A stretch of DNA of 64,000 nucleotides from positions 87,332,651 through 87,396,650 of the forward strand of contig OY757026.1 in NCBI GenBank assembly GCA_963580285.1, written 5' to 3'. Shown one piece after another: positions 11,025 to 22,797 of the stretch. The stretch comes from Lucinisca nassula (taxonomy: Eukaryota; Mollusca; Bivalvia; Lucinida; Lucinidae). The notes under the pieces were generated by a model. It saw only the letters and a program-made list of their open reading frames with translations, did not search any database and had not been told where the DNA came from. The translations under genes were made by a program, and so were the position numbers. Numbering within the stretch: position 1 is the stretch's first letter; every line of letters starts with the position of its first letter.

Positions 11025-12200
11025 CACGACCCGCAGAAAAAGCGACCGACTGAAGTCGGTTGATTTTCTAAGAGTGCCCTAAAATCACCGTGTCATTCTG
11101 TCACTCCGTCAGTCTGTCAGTCTGTCCGTCCGTAACCCGTTTGTGAAAATTGGTGATAGTGACTTAACCGCTTGGAATATTTGAACAATTTTTGGCATAC
11201 TGATAGATATCAATGAGATCTAACCAATGAACTTGCGAAATATTACATTCCATTTAGTATAGCCTCGCCGAGGCAAAAAATGTGAACATTTTCGAACTGC
11301 TTCTCCTCGGAAACCGTTGGGCCGATTGAAGTCAAATTTCATGTGGAGCTTCTATGGGATGGGGGAAACCAAAATTTACTATTGGGTCCAGGTCACATGA
11401 CCAAAATGGCCGCCAAGCCATATATGGTAAAAACCCTTCAAAAATAGTCTTCTCCAGAACCACTGGACAGATTTCCACGAAACTTGATAAATAGCATCTG
11501 GGACGTAGGCCCATCATAAATTGCTAAAAAGTGTGACCCTGGGTTGACCTTGACCTTCTTTGTACCTAGGTCAAATTTTGACACAAATGCTTTTGTTGGA
11601 ATATTTAAACAATTTTTGGCATACTGATAGATATCAATGAGATCTAACCAATGAACTTGCGAAATATTACATTCCATTAAGTATAGCCTCGCCGAGGCGA
11701 AAAATGTGAAAAATTTCGAACTGCTTCTCCTCGGAAACCGTTGGGCCCATTGAAGTCAAATTTCATATGGAGCCTCTATGGGATGGGGGAAACCAAAATT
11801 TGCTCATGGGGTCCAGGTCACATGACCAAAATGGCCGCCAGGCCATATATGGTAAAAACCCTTCAAAAATAGTCTTCTTCAGAACCACTGGGCAGATTTC
11901 CACGAAACTTGATAAATAGCATCTGGGACGTAGGCCCATCATAAATTGCTAAAATGGTGACCCTGGGTTGACCTTGACCTTCTTTGTGCCTAGGTCAAAC
12001 TTTGACACATATGCTTTTGTATTGGAAAAGTGAGAATGCATTTTATCCTGCAAACGACTCAGAATACAGTACTAAAGTATAAGATATATTTTTGCTCATT
12101 ACGATAAAGCGCATTTATTGGGGAAACCGTTTTAGGTCCAGGTCACATGACCAAAATGGCCGCCATACCCATATATGGTAACACTCATAAAGCTAAAAGC
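11025..12200 (+). repeat. Tandem-repeat element with duplicated 420-base block
   Basis: Starts with the small stem GACCGACTGAAGTCGGTT and a GTCTGTCCGTCCG run. A block of about 420 bases (GGAATATTTGAACAATTTTT ... CCTAGGTCAAATTTTGACAC) is repeated at about 11170-11595 and 11597-12010; a partial third starts near 12120 (CCAGGTCACATGACC). Each block has TGACCTTGACCTTC. Confidence 0.85.
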
Positions 12201-12209
12201 ATCCGGCGG

Positions 12210-12631
12210 GTCGTGCACTTCAGCCGAAGCACTGGTTTTGTTATTTGTTTGAAAGAGTTGCGATTCTGGTTCAATTCTTACAGTTATGAACCCTACAAAA
12301 GTAGATTTGGAAGCTAAAGTTATGTGTTGACAAATGAAACAAACCAGCGTGTGTTGGCATAACAATAAATACAGGAATAAACCAGTTTCCCTTTATCCTG
12401 TATTTCTATACAGGATTTTATAACGGCGCTTCATTGCTTAGAATCTGACAGAAATTGTTCATAAAAACCATACCTTTATTACCTAATGTGGGGGTCGCGT
12501 CAGAAGTAATGTGCTTTACCCATCAAGTTAAAATCATACACGCTGCCTCAGCACTCGGGAAAAGGTATCTTCGCGTATGTTCGCACATATTCTGGTATTT
12601 TCGCACAGCGTGGACTGATCAGCCTGTGCAT
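12210..12631. other. No gene seen
   Basis: Unassigned. ACTGATCAGCCTGTGCA near 12614 resembles half of the CTGATCAG mini-palindromes found elsewhere. Confidence 0.45.
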
Positions 12632-12832
12632 TAGTTTCCTTATTCCTGCTCTAAGACATAGGTTGTGGGTACTCGTTAGAACCGCCTCAGCGAGGCGGTT
12701 CTAACGAGTGCCCACATTCTAGGGTTGGAGCAGAAATAAGAAAAATATCTCAATTTTTCATCGGATTTTTTTTTTTTTCATTTTTTGTAGGTAAAATTTT
12801 TAATATATCTAGATAGGCATGTTTTCGTAATG
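12632..12832. mobile_element. MITE-B1/B2 hybrid, left end missing
   Basis: B2-type stem (ACATAGGTTGTGGGTACTCG) joined to a B1-type right end (TAGGCATGTTTTCGTAATG). Confidence 0.78.
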
Positions 12833-12835
12833 CAA

Positions 12836-13141
12836 CTAAATGAGCTGCGTCACAAGAAATGATGTCTCCCACCAAGAAAGACACAAACCAGCCACCATAG
12901 CTGCACAGGCTAGCCACTGTCTAAAAACTTTAGTGGTCAAAACATTCAAGGTCACTGTCAAATATAGAGGTATTTTTGCTGAAACAAATGTGAGTAGCTT
13001 TTGCATATGCAAAAGCTTCTTACATTTTTTTCAGCCAAAATATTAGTATATTTGCAATATTAAATGATCAAAGTTTTAATGACATGGTTACTAACAACAT
13101 TGTTAGTTTTGAACAACTGGGCTTGGCTGAAAAAAATTATA
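12836..13141. other. No gene or repeat recognised
   Basis: One short inverted repeat (GTAGCTTTTGCATATGCAAAAGCTTC near 12992, longer than 20 if extended) is the only structure. No exon is supported. Confidence 0.4.
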
Positions 13142-13142
13142 A

Positions 13143-13423
13143 CCTTACGAAAACATGCCTATTCGAATATACTGAAAACTTTACCACCAAACATTGAAAA
13201 TTTTTCAGATAAAAACCTCCGATATTTTTCATATTTCTGCTGAAAAAATAGATCGTGGTAGTAGTTAGAATCGCCTCGGCCTCGGCAAGGCGAACCTAAC
13301 CAGTGCCCATAATCTATGCTTCCGAGCAGAAATATGAAAAATAATGTATATCCCTGTTAACCCCAGTTTTACTGTATAAAGTAGGGTTCAGAGGGTCAGT
13401 TATATAGGCTTGTTTTTGTGATG
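13143..13423. mobile_element. MITE-B1, diverged
   Basis: Ends ACGAAAACATGCCTATTCG / TATAGGCTTGTTTTTGTGATG. The central stem has a small internal duplication, GCCTCGGCCTCGGC. Confidence 0.8.
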
Positions 13424-13439
13424 ATTTTAAACATAAGAC

Positions 13440-13698
13440 GGGCCTCCGTGGTCTAGTGGTTAAGAGCGCTGACTCTTGATCATTAGGTCTCTCACCGATG
13501 TGGTTCGAGCCTCGCTCGGGTTACATGTGAGACGCCAAGTTCTGCAACGGAAGGTCAGGTGGTTTTTCTCCGGGTACTCCGGTTTTCGCCCACCTCTGAT
13601 TAACGATCGGCTCGATATTTGTGAAATAATCTTGAAAGGACCGTAAAACCAACCCCCCCCCCAAAAAAAAAAAAAAAAAATAATAATAATAATAATAA
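13440..13698 (+). mobile_element. SINE-U (tRNA-derived)
   Basis: Head has a pol III A-box-like TGGTCTAGTGGTTAAG and B-box-like GGTTCGAGCCTC, then a body with CTCCGGGTACTCCGGTTTTC and a C/A/ATA tail. Not a functional tRNA gene: the acceptor stem does not close. Confidence 0.82.
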
Positions 13699-13784
13699 AA
13701 TAAACATAAGCGACACGAAAAAGGGAGACAAAAAAACTTTTGGGTGGGTTGCCTCCCCATAAGGTGTACCTATTCCCATTTACC

Positions 13785-13880
13785 CCATTGTATGCCGCTA
13801 ATCCCTAAAGGGGTATCGTGGCAAACAGTGCAGTCCCAGATCAGTCACCGCAGACATAACTAGAATTATTGTAGATGCTG
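13785..13880. mobile_element. MITE-E2 fragment
   Basis: CCCATTGTATGC, CCCTAAAGGG and GGCAAACAGTGCAG, as at 24563-24690. The right part is missing. Confidence 0.55.
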
Positions 13881-13933
13881 ATCAGATTGCGCGGATACAC
13901 AGGATAATCTGTATCTTTGTTTTTCGCAAATCG

Positions 13934-14150
13934 CATAAAATTCCGCTATTAAGACCACCTAAAATTAGGACTAATTCTACTATAAAAACTTATTTTGAAG
14001 GATACACTCTATTATTTTTCTTTGTGTTTTCTGTCTACAAGGACCTCTGTTCAGGGACCACCTTTGGGACTGTACAAAAGTGGTCTTTAAGACCACTTTT
14101 GAACAGTCCCAAAGGTGGTCTTAATATTGGAATTTTACTGCAAGTTTTAT
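13934..14150. mobile_element. MITE-C, complete
   Basis: Inverted ends AAATTCCGCTATTAAGACCA / CTTAATATTGGAATTTTACTG. An asymmetric internal palindrome at about 14062-14122 has arms of about 30 bases with GACTGTTCAAAAGTGGTC. Confidence 0.88.
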
Positions 14151-14439
14151 CCTGACGTGGTTGTAGGCTAGACTGAGCTTTTGCCCTAAGCATATTCTTT
14201 GTTCCTGCTTATCGTAATTTACATTATTGCATGAAATGAAAGTAATGCAGCACTTTGAACTATTCTTGCAAGACCCACTGATGCATTGCTTTTACGATGT
14301 ATCACGCAACTAGGATGTTTCTTGAACAAAACAGGCATTGAAAATGTAGATCAATGAGAAAAAACACAAATAAAAACAAATGAAAAGGGCGCTTCTAAAG
14401 TTCAGCAGCTGTTTGAGAAAGATGTATCGTTTACTCTCT

Positions 14440-14650
14440 CCTAGGTTTACACTTTCGCGTACCAATACCGATGAGCCGCACAGATACCGACACTGGCACA
14501 GAACCCGATACCGGACCAACACCCGCTCAGGTACAGACACTTGCAATGACACCGGTACCGAGTCACCGTCAATAGCACATATGCCGGTAGCACAACCCGA
14601 ACAGACACCGACACTGGCACAAACAAAAAGTAGATGCAGTACCGCCACCT
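14440..14650 (+). repeat. Degenerate short tandem repeat
   Basis: Variants of CCGACACTGGCACAGAACCC and ACCGATACC, period about 12-24. Both strands stay open because the repeat avoids stop codons, so the overlapping frames here are not evidence of genes. Confidence 0.6.
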
Positions 14651-14757
14651 GGAGCTGACAGTACCGGACTCCACACCAGCAACGCCACCGACACCAAAAT
14701 ATTGGAAGATATTCCATGTGTCTTGCATGGATCAACCCGTATCCCAACGGATAAAAT

Positions 14758-15178
14758 AATTTATCATATGACGTCGCGTCTGAGAGTGTAATAACGTCAT
14801 GTAATATTTTCGATAATCCACTAGTGGATTAAATATGCAAATTAGCTAGATACGTCCCATAACGTTACATGTACGACGTCCTTAGCGACGTCGCGTCTAC
14901 TAATGGCGGAATATTGACATTTTTGTAATCAATCGTGAATAAAATACGTGTTAAATGCCATATGATAAATAGAATCTTGCATTCGTGCTCATGTATTATT
15001 GAATTTATTAAACTCGTTGAGGAAAAGGGATAAAATGCTCTGCTCATGTATTATTGAATTTATTAAACTCGTTGAAGAAAAGGGATAAAATGCTCGGCAA
15101 AGCCTCGCATTTTATCCCTTTTCCTCAACTCGTTTAATAAATTCAATAATACATGAGCTCTCATGTAAGATCCTCTAT
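14758..15178 (+). mobile_element. MITE-D, complete, with duplicated arm
   Basis: Starts TTATCATATGACGTCGCGTC and ends in a long hairpin (arms TTTATTAAACTCGTTGAGGA and AAAAGGGATAAAATGC, with the loop at CGGCAAAGCCTCG). The left arm is tandemly duplicated (14990-15045 and 15040-15095). Confidence 0.8.
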
Positions 15179-15925
15179 TTAGCCACACCCATTACTATCA
15201 ACTAATCAAGTTACTTGAATACTGCATACCTTCTAATCCATTACGATAACACATCCGTGTGATATAGTACATTTTTAAAACCTCAAAAAAGGCAATTTTT
15301 CTGATGAAAATTTGTGATATTTTTCTTATTTGTAGTCCAAACATAGGTTTTGGGTGCTCGTTAGAACCGCCTCATTGAGGCGGTTCTAACGAGTACCCAC
15401 AACCTATGTCTTGGAGCATGAATAAGGAAAATAGTGTTTACCCCCGTAAACCCCAGTTGTATCTATATAAAATGGGGTTTAGGGGGGTCTTTATCTCACG
15501 GGCTTGTTCACGTGATGTCCACAAACTGAATCAGAATGAGAAACAGTGTAGCGGCCCCCGCCCATCGGGGCTAGAAGAAATATATTTGGCTGCATGATGC
15601 TTCTACGCAGAGCTGAAACCTACCGCACATGAGTACTGGTAAACCGGTTAGAAGGTCTAAGCCTGCCCAGACAAAGTCGCACGAGTCGGCCCGCCCAGGC
15701 ATATAAACCGTATTGGTTTCAATAGGCGGCTGGGATTGAGATGTCTTTTCATCTCAGTGACAGGTAAAAGTCCCACAAAATATGAAGCAACGTTTCCAAA
15801 ATGACCTTAATAGTGTTGATGGGGACGTTAAACCCCAAATCAAACAAACAAGCAGTGTAGCAGAAGCCATCTGATCAAGATCTACACTGTTTGCAACGGT
15901 AGGGATGGATAAGGGCCGCGTAAAA
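15179..15925. mobile_element. Nest: MITE-F split by MITE-B2 and SINE-A
   Basis: MITE-F parts at 15179-15238, 15520-15551 and 15853-15925 read on as one element once a MITE-B2 (15239-15519) and a SINE-A (15553-15852, +) are removed. The SINE is flanked by CAGTGTAGC at 15544-15552 and 15853-15861, a true target duplication. Confidence 0.82.
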
Positions 15926-16138
15926 TCGATTTAAGCCCCGTTAAACCTCAAATCGAACTATCAAAACAAAACCCCGATTTAAGCTGAACTATATACTAGA
16001 TCGGGTTGTAATCTCGTAATGTCGTAAGGAGCCGTGTTATCAGTGTCTACATTGTTCAGTGTAATTCTGTTCAGTGTCACATATGAGAAATATATATCGT
16101 ACAACCATGGATGCACCCAAAATCAAAGAGGGAAATTT

Positions 16139-16520
16139 TGTTTGCTTGTTTAAGTTTAACGTCCCCTATATATGCCATTTTGGAGACGTCACTTCCATTT
16201 TTGTGGGACTTTTCTTCGACATTGAGATGAAACGACTTCTCAAGCTTTGCCGCCCAATGAAAACAATGCGATTTATACACATGGGCGGTCCGACTCGCAC
16301 CACTTTGCCTCGGCAGACTTAGACCCTCTAAGCGGCGTGTGGTCGGTTTCAACTCTGCTTGGAAGCACCATGCAGCCCAATCTATTTCCTTAGGCCCCGA
16401 TGGGTGTTTGTTTATTTGGTTATGTTGACCGGCCAAGTCAATACTGTTTAGATCATATCCAGCCGAAAAACAACTCTTAACCACGCGTTTCCCGGGCGGG
16501 CTTATAGACACATCCAAACA
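16139..16520 (-). mobile_element. SINE-A with a SINE-W 3' fragment behind it
   Basis: 16139-16406 is SINE-A, with a deletion where CTCGTG normally precedes the CGGTCGGTTTC block. 16407-16520 matches SINE-W (GTCAATACTGTTTAGATCAT). Confidence 0.8.
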
Positions 16521-17311
16521 CTACGTCATCACTCAATAATACTATTTGCCGGGACGTACCGGTGGTGGACAAAAAACGTCTTTGGCCGTTTGTCGCCATT
16601 GTAAATGCGATGTAATTTTCTGTAAACTTGTCTTTTGTTTGGAATCGAAACAACAACATTGACCTTTAAACTTTTGAAATAGACATGTCTTAGCTAGAAA
16701 TTATTGGTTTGTATAATATTTGCGGATGTTTTGATGATAATCACCTGTTAAACCTAGGCAGGTAACGAGGCGGGATGGTCTTAATTATTTGTAATAAAAA
16801 TGCGCAAAACGAATGACTAAAAATGCGGAAGATGCAGGAATGAAGTTTAGAATATATTTATCTACTCATTTAAAGAGTAATTCGATCGATTTTCTGTAAC
16901 AGTCAACTAAAATATGCCCGTAATATTAAACCTATTTACAATGTGTCTATATGGAACCAGCGGCTTTTTGCCAACCACGGATGATCGTTATCAAACGGAA
17001 AAGGAGTTTTGCGTATGCGCAGTGACAAGTAAACAAGGTCACGTGTCAAAACATTGGATCCGTCTATACATAAGTGGCTAACCATTATAGATAGTGCACA
17101 TAACTAACAACTGACCACCTCTCTGGAATCTGCGGAGGGGAGAGAATGACCATAGAAAAGAATTGAAACAAAACTCAGGGTTGAAAGGAAGCGGGCTCTA
17201 AGACAGAATTATTTTAGACCCTATATTCGAGCCATGTCCCGCATAAAGGTTTCTTCCAACGTGTTCTCTCTACAAAGAGTCAGATCAGTCTGCTCACCCA
17301 ATCAGTCAACA
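16521..17311. other. Mostly unassigned intron
   Basis: No exon is supported. 17060-17170 resembles a worn SINE-W body (CTAACAACTGACC ... GGAGAGAATGACC). Confidence 0.45.
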
Positions 17312-17589
17312 TTACGAAAACATGCTTATATAAATACAAAGTAAATTTTATCACCGCAATAACAAAAATTTTAAGATGATAAATTGCGATATTTTTCTTA
17401 TTTCTGCTCAAACATAGATTGTGGGCACTCGTTAGAACCGCCTCATCGAGGCGGTTCTAACGAGTACCCACACTCTATGTTTTAGAGCAGAAATAAGAAA
17501 AATGCGGTTTACCCCTGTAAACCCTAGTTTTACTATATAAAAGTGGGGTTCAAGGGGGTCAAAATTATATAGGCGTGTTTGCGTGATAA
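17312..17589. mobile_element. MITE-B1, near consensus
   Basis: Ends CATTACGAAAACATGCTTAT / ATAGGCGTGTTTGCGTGAT. Central stem at 17418-17475. Confidence 0.9.
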
Positions 17590-17594
17590 TACTT

Positions 17595-17785
17595 TGATTT
17601 ATCGTGTTGGGGCTCAACGGCACTTCAAACCTTGTGGGTCATTTAGTGTCGTCAGAAAATAGACAGAAGAGGCCATAGAGGGGAATTTAAGTGAGTGACA
17701 GAAGAGAAAGAGCAAAATAAATGGAAGTGTAGAAACTGAAAGAAAAGCTCCCCCCCCCCCCCCCCCCCCACACACACACACTCCT
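17595..17785. repeat. Interspersed repeat tail plus C/CA run
   Basis: TTGGGGCTCAACGGCACTTC ... TGTCGTC resembles the paired repeat at 26991-27275. A poly-C tract and ACACACAC follow at 17750-17782. Confidence 0.55.
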
Positions 17786-17851
17786 ACATTTACCTGTTGC
17801 AAGGGACGGCAGGCTTCGTCCAACTTTAAGCCAATATCATACAATATACCA

Positions 17852-18126
17852 TGATTGGGGCTTTAAGAAATAGATGGGCTGCATGATGCAGAGCTGAAAC
17901 CGATCGCACACGGATACTGGTAAACCACTTAGAGGATCTAAGCCTGCCCAGGCAAAGCGGTGCGAGTCCGACCGCCCATGCTTATAACCCTTTTGGTTGC
18001 AGTCGGCGACATGGCTTGAGATGTCATTCCATCTCAATGTCGGGTAAAAGTCCCACAAAATTGGAAGCAACGCTCCAAAATGACCTATACAGTGTTGACG
18101 GGGACGTTAAACCTCAAATCAACCAA
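17852..18126 (+). mobile_element. SINE-A
   Basis: Head truncated (ATTGGGGCTTTAAGAAATAG), 3' end complete (GGGGACGTTAAACCTCAAAT). A 17-base deletion removes the CTTCCACGC block. Confidence 0.86.
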
Positions 18127-18230
18127 AACCCTTTGCACTTTCGACAGGTTCGCCCAACTGTATGCCAATATCATACATACTGTATACCCTGATTGTAAGA
18201 GGAAACCTGTGGTCAAGGATACTGCATACA

Positions 18231-18296
18231 GCGCCCAGCGAAGACTCTGATCAGACTGCGCATATGAGCAGTCTGAACAGAGTCTTCGCTGGGCGC
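18231..18296. repeat. CTGATCAG mini-palindrome
   Basis: Inverted repeat with arms GCGCCCAGCGAAGACTCTG and centre near GCGCATATGAGC, about 30-base arms with two mismatches. Same class as 30161-30214, 43866-43935 and 52456-52510. Confidence 0.8.
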
Positions 18297-18608
18297 ACAA
18301 ATCCCAGCACACGTTTTCGCTCCGCCCGGCCCATATCCAAACAGAACACAAGAGAAAAAAAGCAAGAACACATTACATAATAATTCAGCCTCTCATTGAT
18401 CTGTTATTTTATTGACAAAATAAAGCGATGTTGAATTAATTTTATTGCATACAAACATTCCCAATGCTCTTTAAAGCTTGGAACAGGCAACGTTTGTGTT
18501 TGTGCGTAACTTGTAAGCTTCGAGCTACTTATAGCTGTATTTATCCTGAAAATCCAGAACTCTAGGTGGCAGAGTGAGTATACATCACGTGGACCAGTCC
18601 GTGAAATG

Positions 18609-18812
18609 AACATCCCCTAAACCCCACTTTATATTGAGAAAACTGGGGTCTATAGTGGTATACAGTTTTTTTTCCTATTTCTTCTCAAAGTCATAGGTTG
18701 TGGGTACTCGTTAGAACCGCCTCTAACGCGTACCCACAACCTATATGTTTAGAGTATAAATAAGAAAAATAACACATTTTTTCATTGGAAACTTGGCCGT
18801 TTTGGAGAAATG
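18609..18812. mobile_element. MITE-B2, left end missing
   Basis: ACCCCACTTTATATTGAG block, then a central stem with its loop deleted (GAACCGCCTCTAACGCG), then AAATAAGAAAAATAACAC. Confidence 0.78.
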
Positions 18813-18827
18813 AATTTGTTTGAAAGT

Positions 18828-19124
18828 TTGTATTGGACTTTAACGGCCCAGTCAACACTGTTTATGTCATTTTGGATCCGGTCAGTTTATCTATCCACAC
18901 TTTCCTGGGCAGTCTTATACATAAGCGGTTATCCAGTACAGTGCACATTCTTTCGCCAGAAACTGACAACTGCCCTTCTTGAATCAGCGGAATGGAGAGA
19001 ATGACCGTAGAAAAGATTTCATGATCAATCTCAACGAAAGAATGTTGCCGACCCCGTCAGGTATCGAACCCGCGTCCTCCTGTTCACAAGTCAGACGCGC
19101 ATCCGACTGAGCTACCGAGGCCGA
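18828..19124 (-). mobile_element. SINE-W (tRNA-derived), complete
   Basis: On the minus strand the head reads GGCCTCGGTAGCTCAGTCGG (A box) and GCGGGTTCGATACC (B box), followed by the SINE-W body. Best-preserved copy; others at 40487-40773 and 56155-56620. Confidence 0.87.
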
Positions 19125-19140
19125 TTGGAGAAATGAATTG

Positions 19141-19414
19141 TTTAGTTTGTTTGTTTGATCTGAGGTTCAACGTCCCCGTCACCACTGAGTAGGTCATTTT
19201 GGAGACGTTGCTTCCAATTTTGTGAGATGAGATGAATTGACATCTCAAGCCCTGCCACACAATGTAACCAATAGGATTTATATGCATGGATGGTGCGACT
19301 CGCACCACTTTTCCTGGGCAGGCTTAAAAACTGTAAGCGGTTTACCAGTACTCGTGTGCGGTCGGTTTCAGCTCTGCGTGGAAGCACCGTCTATTTCTTA
19401 AGCCCCGATGGACG
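19141..19414 (-). mobile_element. SINE-A
   Basis: GTTTGTTTGATCTGAGG to GCCCCGATGGACGGG, with a small deletion of the TTTACCCGACATTG block. Confidence 0.86.
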
Positions 19415-19424
19415 GGTATACCAC

Positions 19425-19505
19425 AAAGGCTGTGGGTACTCGTTATAACCGCCTCACTGAGGCGGCTCTAACGAGTACCCAAAATAATACATTTTTTCAT
19501 CGGAA
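19425..19505. mobile_element. MITE-B2 central stem only
   Basis: GTGGGTACTCGTTATAACCG folds back on GGCTCTAACGAGTACCC. Outer parts are gone. Confidence 0.7.
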
Positions 19506-19868
19506 GCTTAGCAAGTTTGGAAAAACTAAGGGACACACGGGTGTCTTATCGTTATGATGCGTACAGTGCGCGAATTGATTCATATTAACAAGGCTTCGCA
19601 AATGAATATACTTGTACCCATAAATTCCGCTTTATGGTAAAAAGCGCTGTTTACAAAAGTATATATTTTTTCCTGGTTTATGATTAGGTACAGCCACACA
19701 ACTGCCTCAGCGCTTACGCTGTTCTAACAAGTACCCGCATGCACGTTATTGTTTTGGTGAAAAAGGGCATTTATTACAAATTACCATCTTAAAACGATGA
19801 AAGATTTTTTTGTGAGGGTATGACTTGTACTTATCACTTGTGATACTTGCGAAAACATGGATGTCGGG
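19506..19868. other. No gene seen; a decayed hairpin at 19690-19738
   Basis: ACTGCCTCAGCGCTTACGCTG ... TTCTAACAAGTACCCGC (abbreviated) looks like an eroded B-type stem. Otherwise unassigned. Confidence 0.4.
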
Positions 19869-19955
19869 CCAGCTAGCACGAAGCAGCGAACCAACGTCGG
19901 CCGACAGCGATACGACCTTATCAAGTCGTTTCGCTGTCCGCCCGACGTTAGCCAG
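19869..19955. mobile_element. MITE-I copy
   Basis: Starts CCAGCTAGCACGAAGC. Inner palindrome CGACAGCGATACGACCTTAT / CGTTTCGCTGTCCGC. Confidence 0.65.
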
Positions 19956-20258
19956 ACACTCTATAATCGCTGATTTGGAAATTAACGACAGACTTTGTAT
20001 TGTATTTACGGTTTGGCGGTAAGAAATAAATACAGAAGAGGTGTCTGAGAAGCACAAACCTTTCAATAAAATCTGCAATTCTTTTTTGGGGAAAAAAACA
20101 AGAACATTCGGAATGTTTGAAGAAATCTCAAATGCACTGTTTGAGTCTTAAATAAAAAAGAAAAGCGAAATTGCATACAATCAAAGGGGTTTGTAACGTT
20201 GTACTGACAGAAGTTTGATTGTTGATTCTCGTAAGAACTGTTCTGCCAAACAAATACA

Positions 20259-20470
20259 CAGAAATTCCGCTATTAAGACCACCTAAAATTAAGACAAATT
20301 CTGCTTTAAAACGCTGTTTTAGTAGGTTGCAGTTATTATTTCTATGGGTTTTCTGCATGCGGTGTCCTCTGGTCAGAGAGCACCTTTGGGACTGTTCAAA
20401 AGTGGTCTTTAAGACTTTAAGACCACTTTTGAACAGTCCCAAAGGTGGTATTAATATAGGAATTTTACTG
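20259..20470. mobile_element. MITE-C, complete
   Basis: CAGAAATTCCGCTATTAAG to TTAATATAGGAATTTTACTG, with the internal palindrome at 20382-20450 slightly enlarged (GACTTTAAGACTTTAAGACC). Confidence 0.88.
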
Positions 20471-20564
20471 TATATAACAATAATTGTGTATACCATAAAA
20501 TCCACAATAAGTTACATCACGAAAACAGGTGCCTTTTACATATCTCCAAAATGGTTACTTTTCT

Positions 20565-20870
20565 GGTAAAAATTCATTATATTTTTTCTTTTTATACTCC
20601 AAATATAGGTTGCGGGTGCTCGTTAGAACCGCCTCACTGAGGCGGTAGAACCGAGTACCCACAACCCATGTTGTTGAGCACAAATTAAGAAAATAATAAA
20701 TACCCACTAAACCCTTCTTTTCTCTCCATGATTTAGGGTGTAGACGGGTGCTCATTTCACGGACTTGTTCAAGTGATGGCGCGGTTTATACATTATTGTC
20801 CCAGCTCTGTACGGAAACACCATCGCATCCTAATCTATTTCTCCAAGCCTCGATCGACGAGGGCTACGCG
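20565..20870. mobile_element. MITE-B2 and SINE-A head fragment
   Basis: 20565-20777 has the B2 stem and right end CACGGACTTGTTCAAGTGATG (shortened). 20785-20870 resembles the SINE-A head on the minus strand. Confidence 0.7.
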
Positions 20871-21848
20871 GCTTTGTAGATGCGGCATGTCCGTATCCTA
20901 GTTTAAACGTATTTGTTCTTTCCTTAAGTATGCTAGCTATGGTCTTAAACTTGCATATAGTACGTGCATGTGTTGGTTTTTTTATTCTTTCCTTCTTTGA
21001 ATATTGCAGCATTGAACTTCAACCATCATATAAACGGAACATATGTTGCTCTAGTAATTTTAGCAGTGTTTGATCTTAGGTATATTACCGTTTCCATGTC
21101 TGCATTGCTGCCATACTGTTTAGAACTTTTATAGAAAATCATTACATGCCTCTAGCAGTAGACGATATGTCCAGCATTAAGTTAGAGTCTCTTTGAAGAA
21201 AAATAAAAGAGAATACATAAGAAGGGTTTTTCTATCGTATACTTTCATCGTATAATAAAATATTTGCAACATAATATTACCAGGGTCCAATTGAGCTCAT
21301 AAAACTTATCCAACCGACGATAATTACAGAGTAATTCCAAATATTGTGGCTGAATAACGATAATAACAAAGGTGCATCGAGTAATTGAGCCGGGTCACAG
21401 CCAAATACACCTTAGTATGTGCGACCGACAGAGGTACATATTGGCATGCGCATCGTTGAAATTTTATCACAATCTTTGCATTTAGCTGAATGTATGGGTC
21501 GGAGTCCGTAGATGGCACGTGCCAGTGCGAATACTGATCAGTCTGTCCGGATGCACGGGCGGATCCGAGCGTTCTCTGGTCCTACATGCTAACCTGTATA
21601 CCATTTCATGTGCCCCGGCTTCACTGAAGTCTCTTTAGTAAAATAAGGCTCGTTTAGTCATTCGAATAAAAGAAATATATCACCATTTAAGTGGTTTAAT
21701 GACATCACTTTTAAGTAATTTTGAATTTTATGTACTATAGTTTTCTGTTGCTTTCATGTTTTCATTTTAAGATCTACTTTTAAAGCTTTAAAAATAAATA
21801 AGATACCGTGTTGTTTCATGTATATCCGTAGAAACATGATCGCATTAA
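20871..21848. other. Unassigned intron, about 1 kb
   Basis: No repeat family or splice-flanked coding stretch is seen. ACTGATCAGTCTGTCCGG at 21534 is half of a CTGATCAG palindrome. Confidence 0.45.
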
Positions 21849-22084
21849 GAAAACACGCCTATACAAATACATTGTAACGTTTATCGCCGAAATAATGAAA
21901 ATTTTAAGACGAAAAAAATGTGATATTTTTCTGATATCTGCCCGAAATATAGATGGTGGGTACCAACAATCTATATTTTAGAGCTGAAATAAGAAAAATA
22001 AGGTTTACCCCTGTAGACCCCAGTTTTACTATATAAAAGTGGGGTTCAATGGGGTCAAAATTATACAGGCGTGTTTTCCTGATG
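21849..22084. mobile_element. MITE-B1 lacking most of the central stem
   Basis: Both outer ends are present. The stem is reduced to GATGGTGGGTACCAACAATC, as expected of a hairpin deletion during replication. Confidence 0.85.
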
Positions 22085-22380
22085 GTTTGTTTGATTATAG
22101 GTTTAACGTCCCCGTCAACACTGAATAGGTCATTTTGGAGACGTTGCGTCCAATTACGTGGGACTTGTACCCGACATCGAGATGAAATGACATCTCAAGA
22201 TCTGTCACCCGATGAAACCAATAGGGTTTATTAGCATGGACGGTCTGCCTCGCACCGCGGTTCCTGAACAGGCTTAGATCCTCTAAGCGGTTTACCAGTA
22301 CTAGTGTGCGGGCCGGATTCAGCTCTGCGTCGAAGCATCATGCAGCCCATCTATTTCTTCAAGCCCCGATGGGCGGGGGC
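22085..22380 (-). mobile_element. SINE-A abutting MITE-B1
   Basis: TTTGTTTGATTATAGGTTTA to GATGGGCGGGGGC. Its tail starts directly at the end of the preceding MITE. Confidence 0.87.
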
Positions 22381-22399
22381 TGGGAAACATGATTGTATA

Positions 22400-22538
22400 A
22401 GATTACCACGCTAACATATCTTTATAGTTTTGACCCCCTTAAACCACACTTGTATGTAGTAAAACTGCGGCTTCACAGGCATATTCATTATTTTCACAAT
22501 TTCTGCTCAAAAACATAGACTGTAGGCACTCGTTAGAA
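22400..22538. mobile_element. MITE-B1 fragment, reversed
   Basis: TTTTGACCCCCTTAAACCACA ... CATAGACTGTAGGCACTCG (abbreviated), broken at the left arm of the stem. Confidence 0.6.
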
Positions 22539-22578
22539 TTTTTATCTGTAAATTTTCATTTTGTAAAATTTCAATAAA

Positions 22579-22786
22579 TAGTAAAATTCCTATATTAAGA
22601 CCACCTTTGTGACTGTTCAAAAGTGGTCTATAAGACCACTTTTGAACAGCCACAAAGTTGGTCCATGACCAGAGGACACTGTGGGCGAAAATCACAAAGA
22701 AGGATTTAAGTGCGCAGCCTTAAATTAATTTTTTCAAGGCTGAAGCAGTCTAAATTTTAGGTGGTCTTAATAGCGGAGTTTCCCTG
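22579..22786. mobile_element. MITE-C, reversed
   Basis: AGTAAAATTCCTATATTAAG to GTCTTAATAGCGGAGTTTCC, palindrome at 22600-22665. Confidence 0.87.
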
Positions 22787-22797
22787 TACATGTATTT

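Noticed and set aside
14310..14747. 145-codon open frame on the minus strand overlapping open frames on the other strand
   Set aside because: It overlies a degenerate short tandem repeat that is stop-poor on both strands.
19746..20078. 110-codon minus-strand open frame
   Set aside because: It crosses a MITE-I hairpin and shows no domain.
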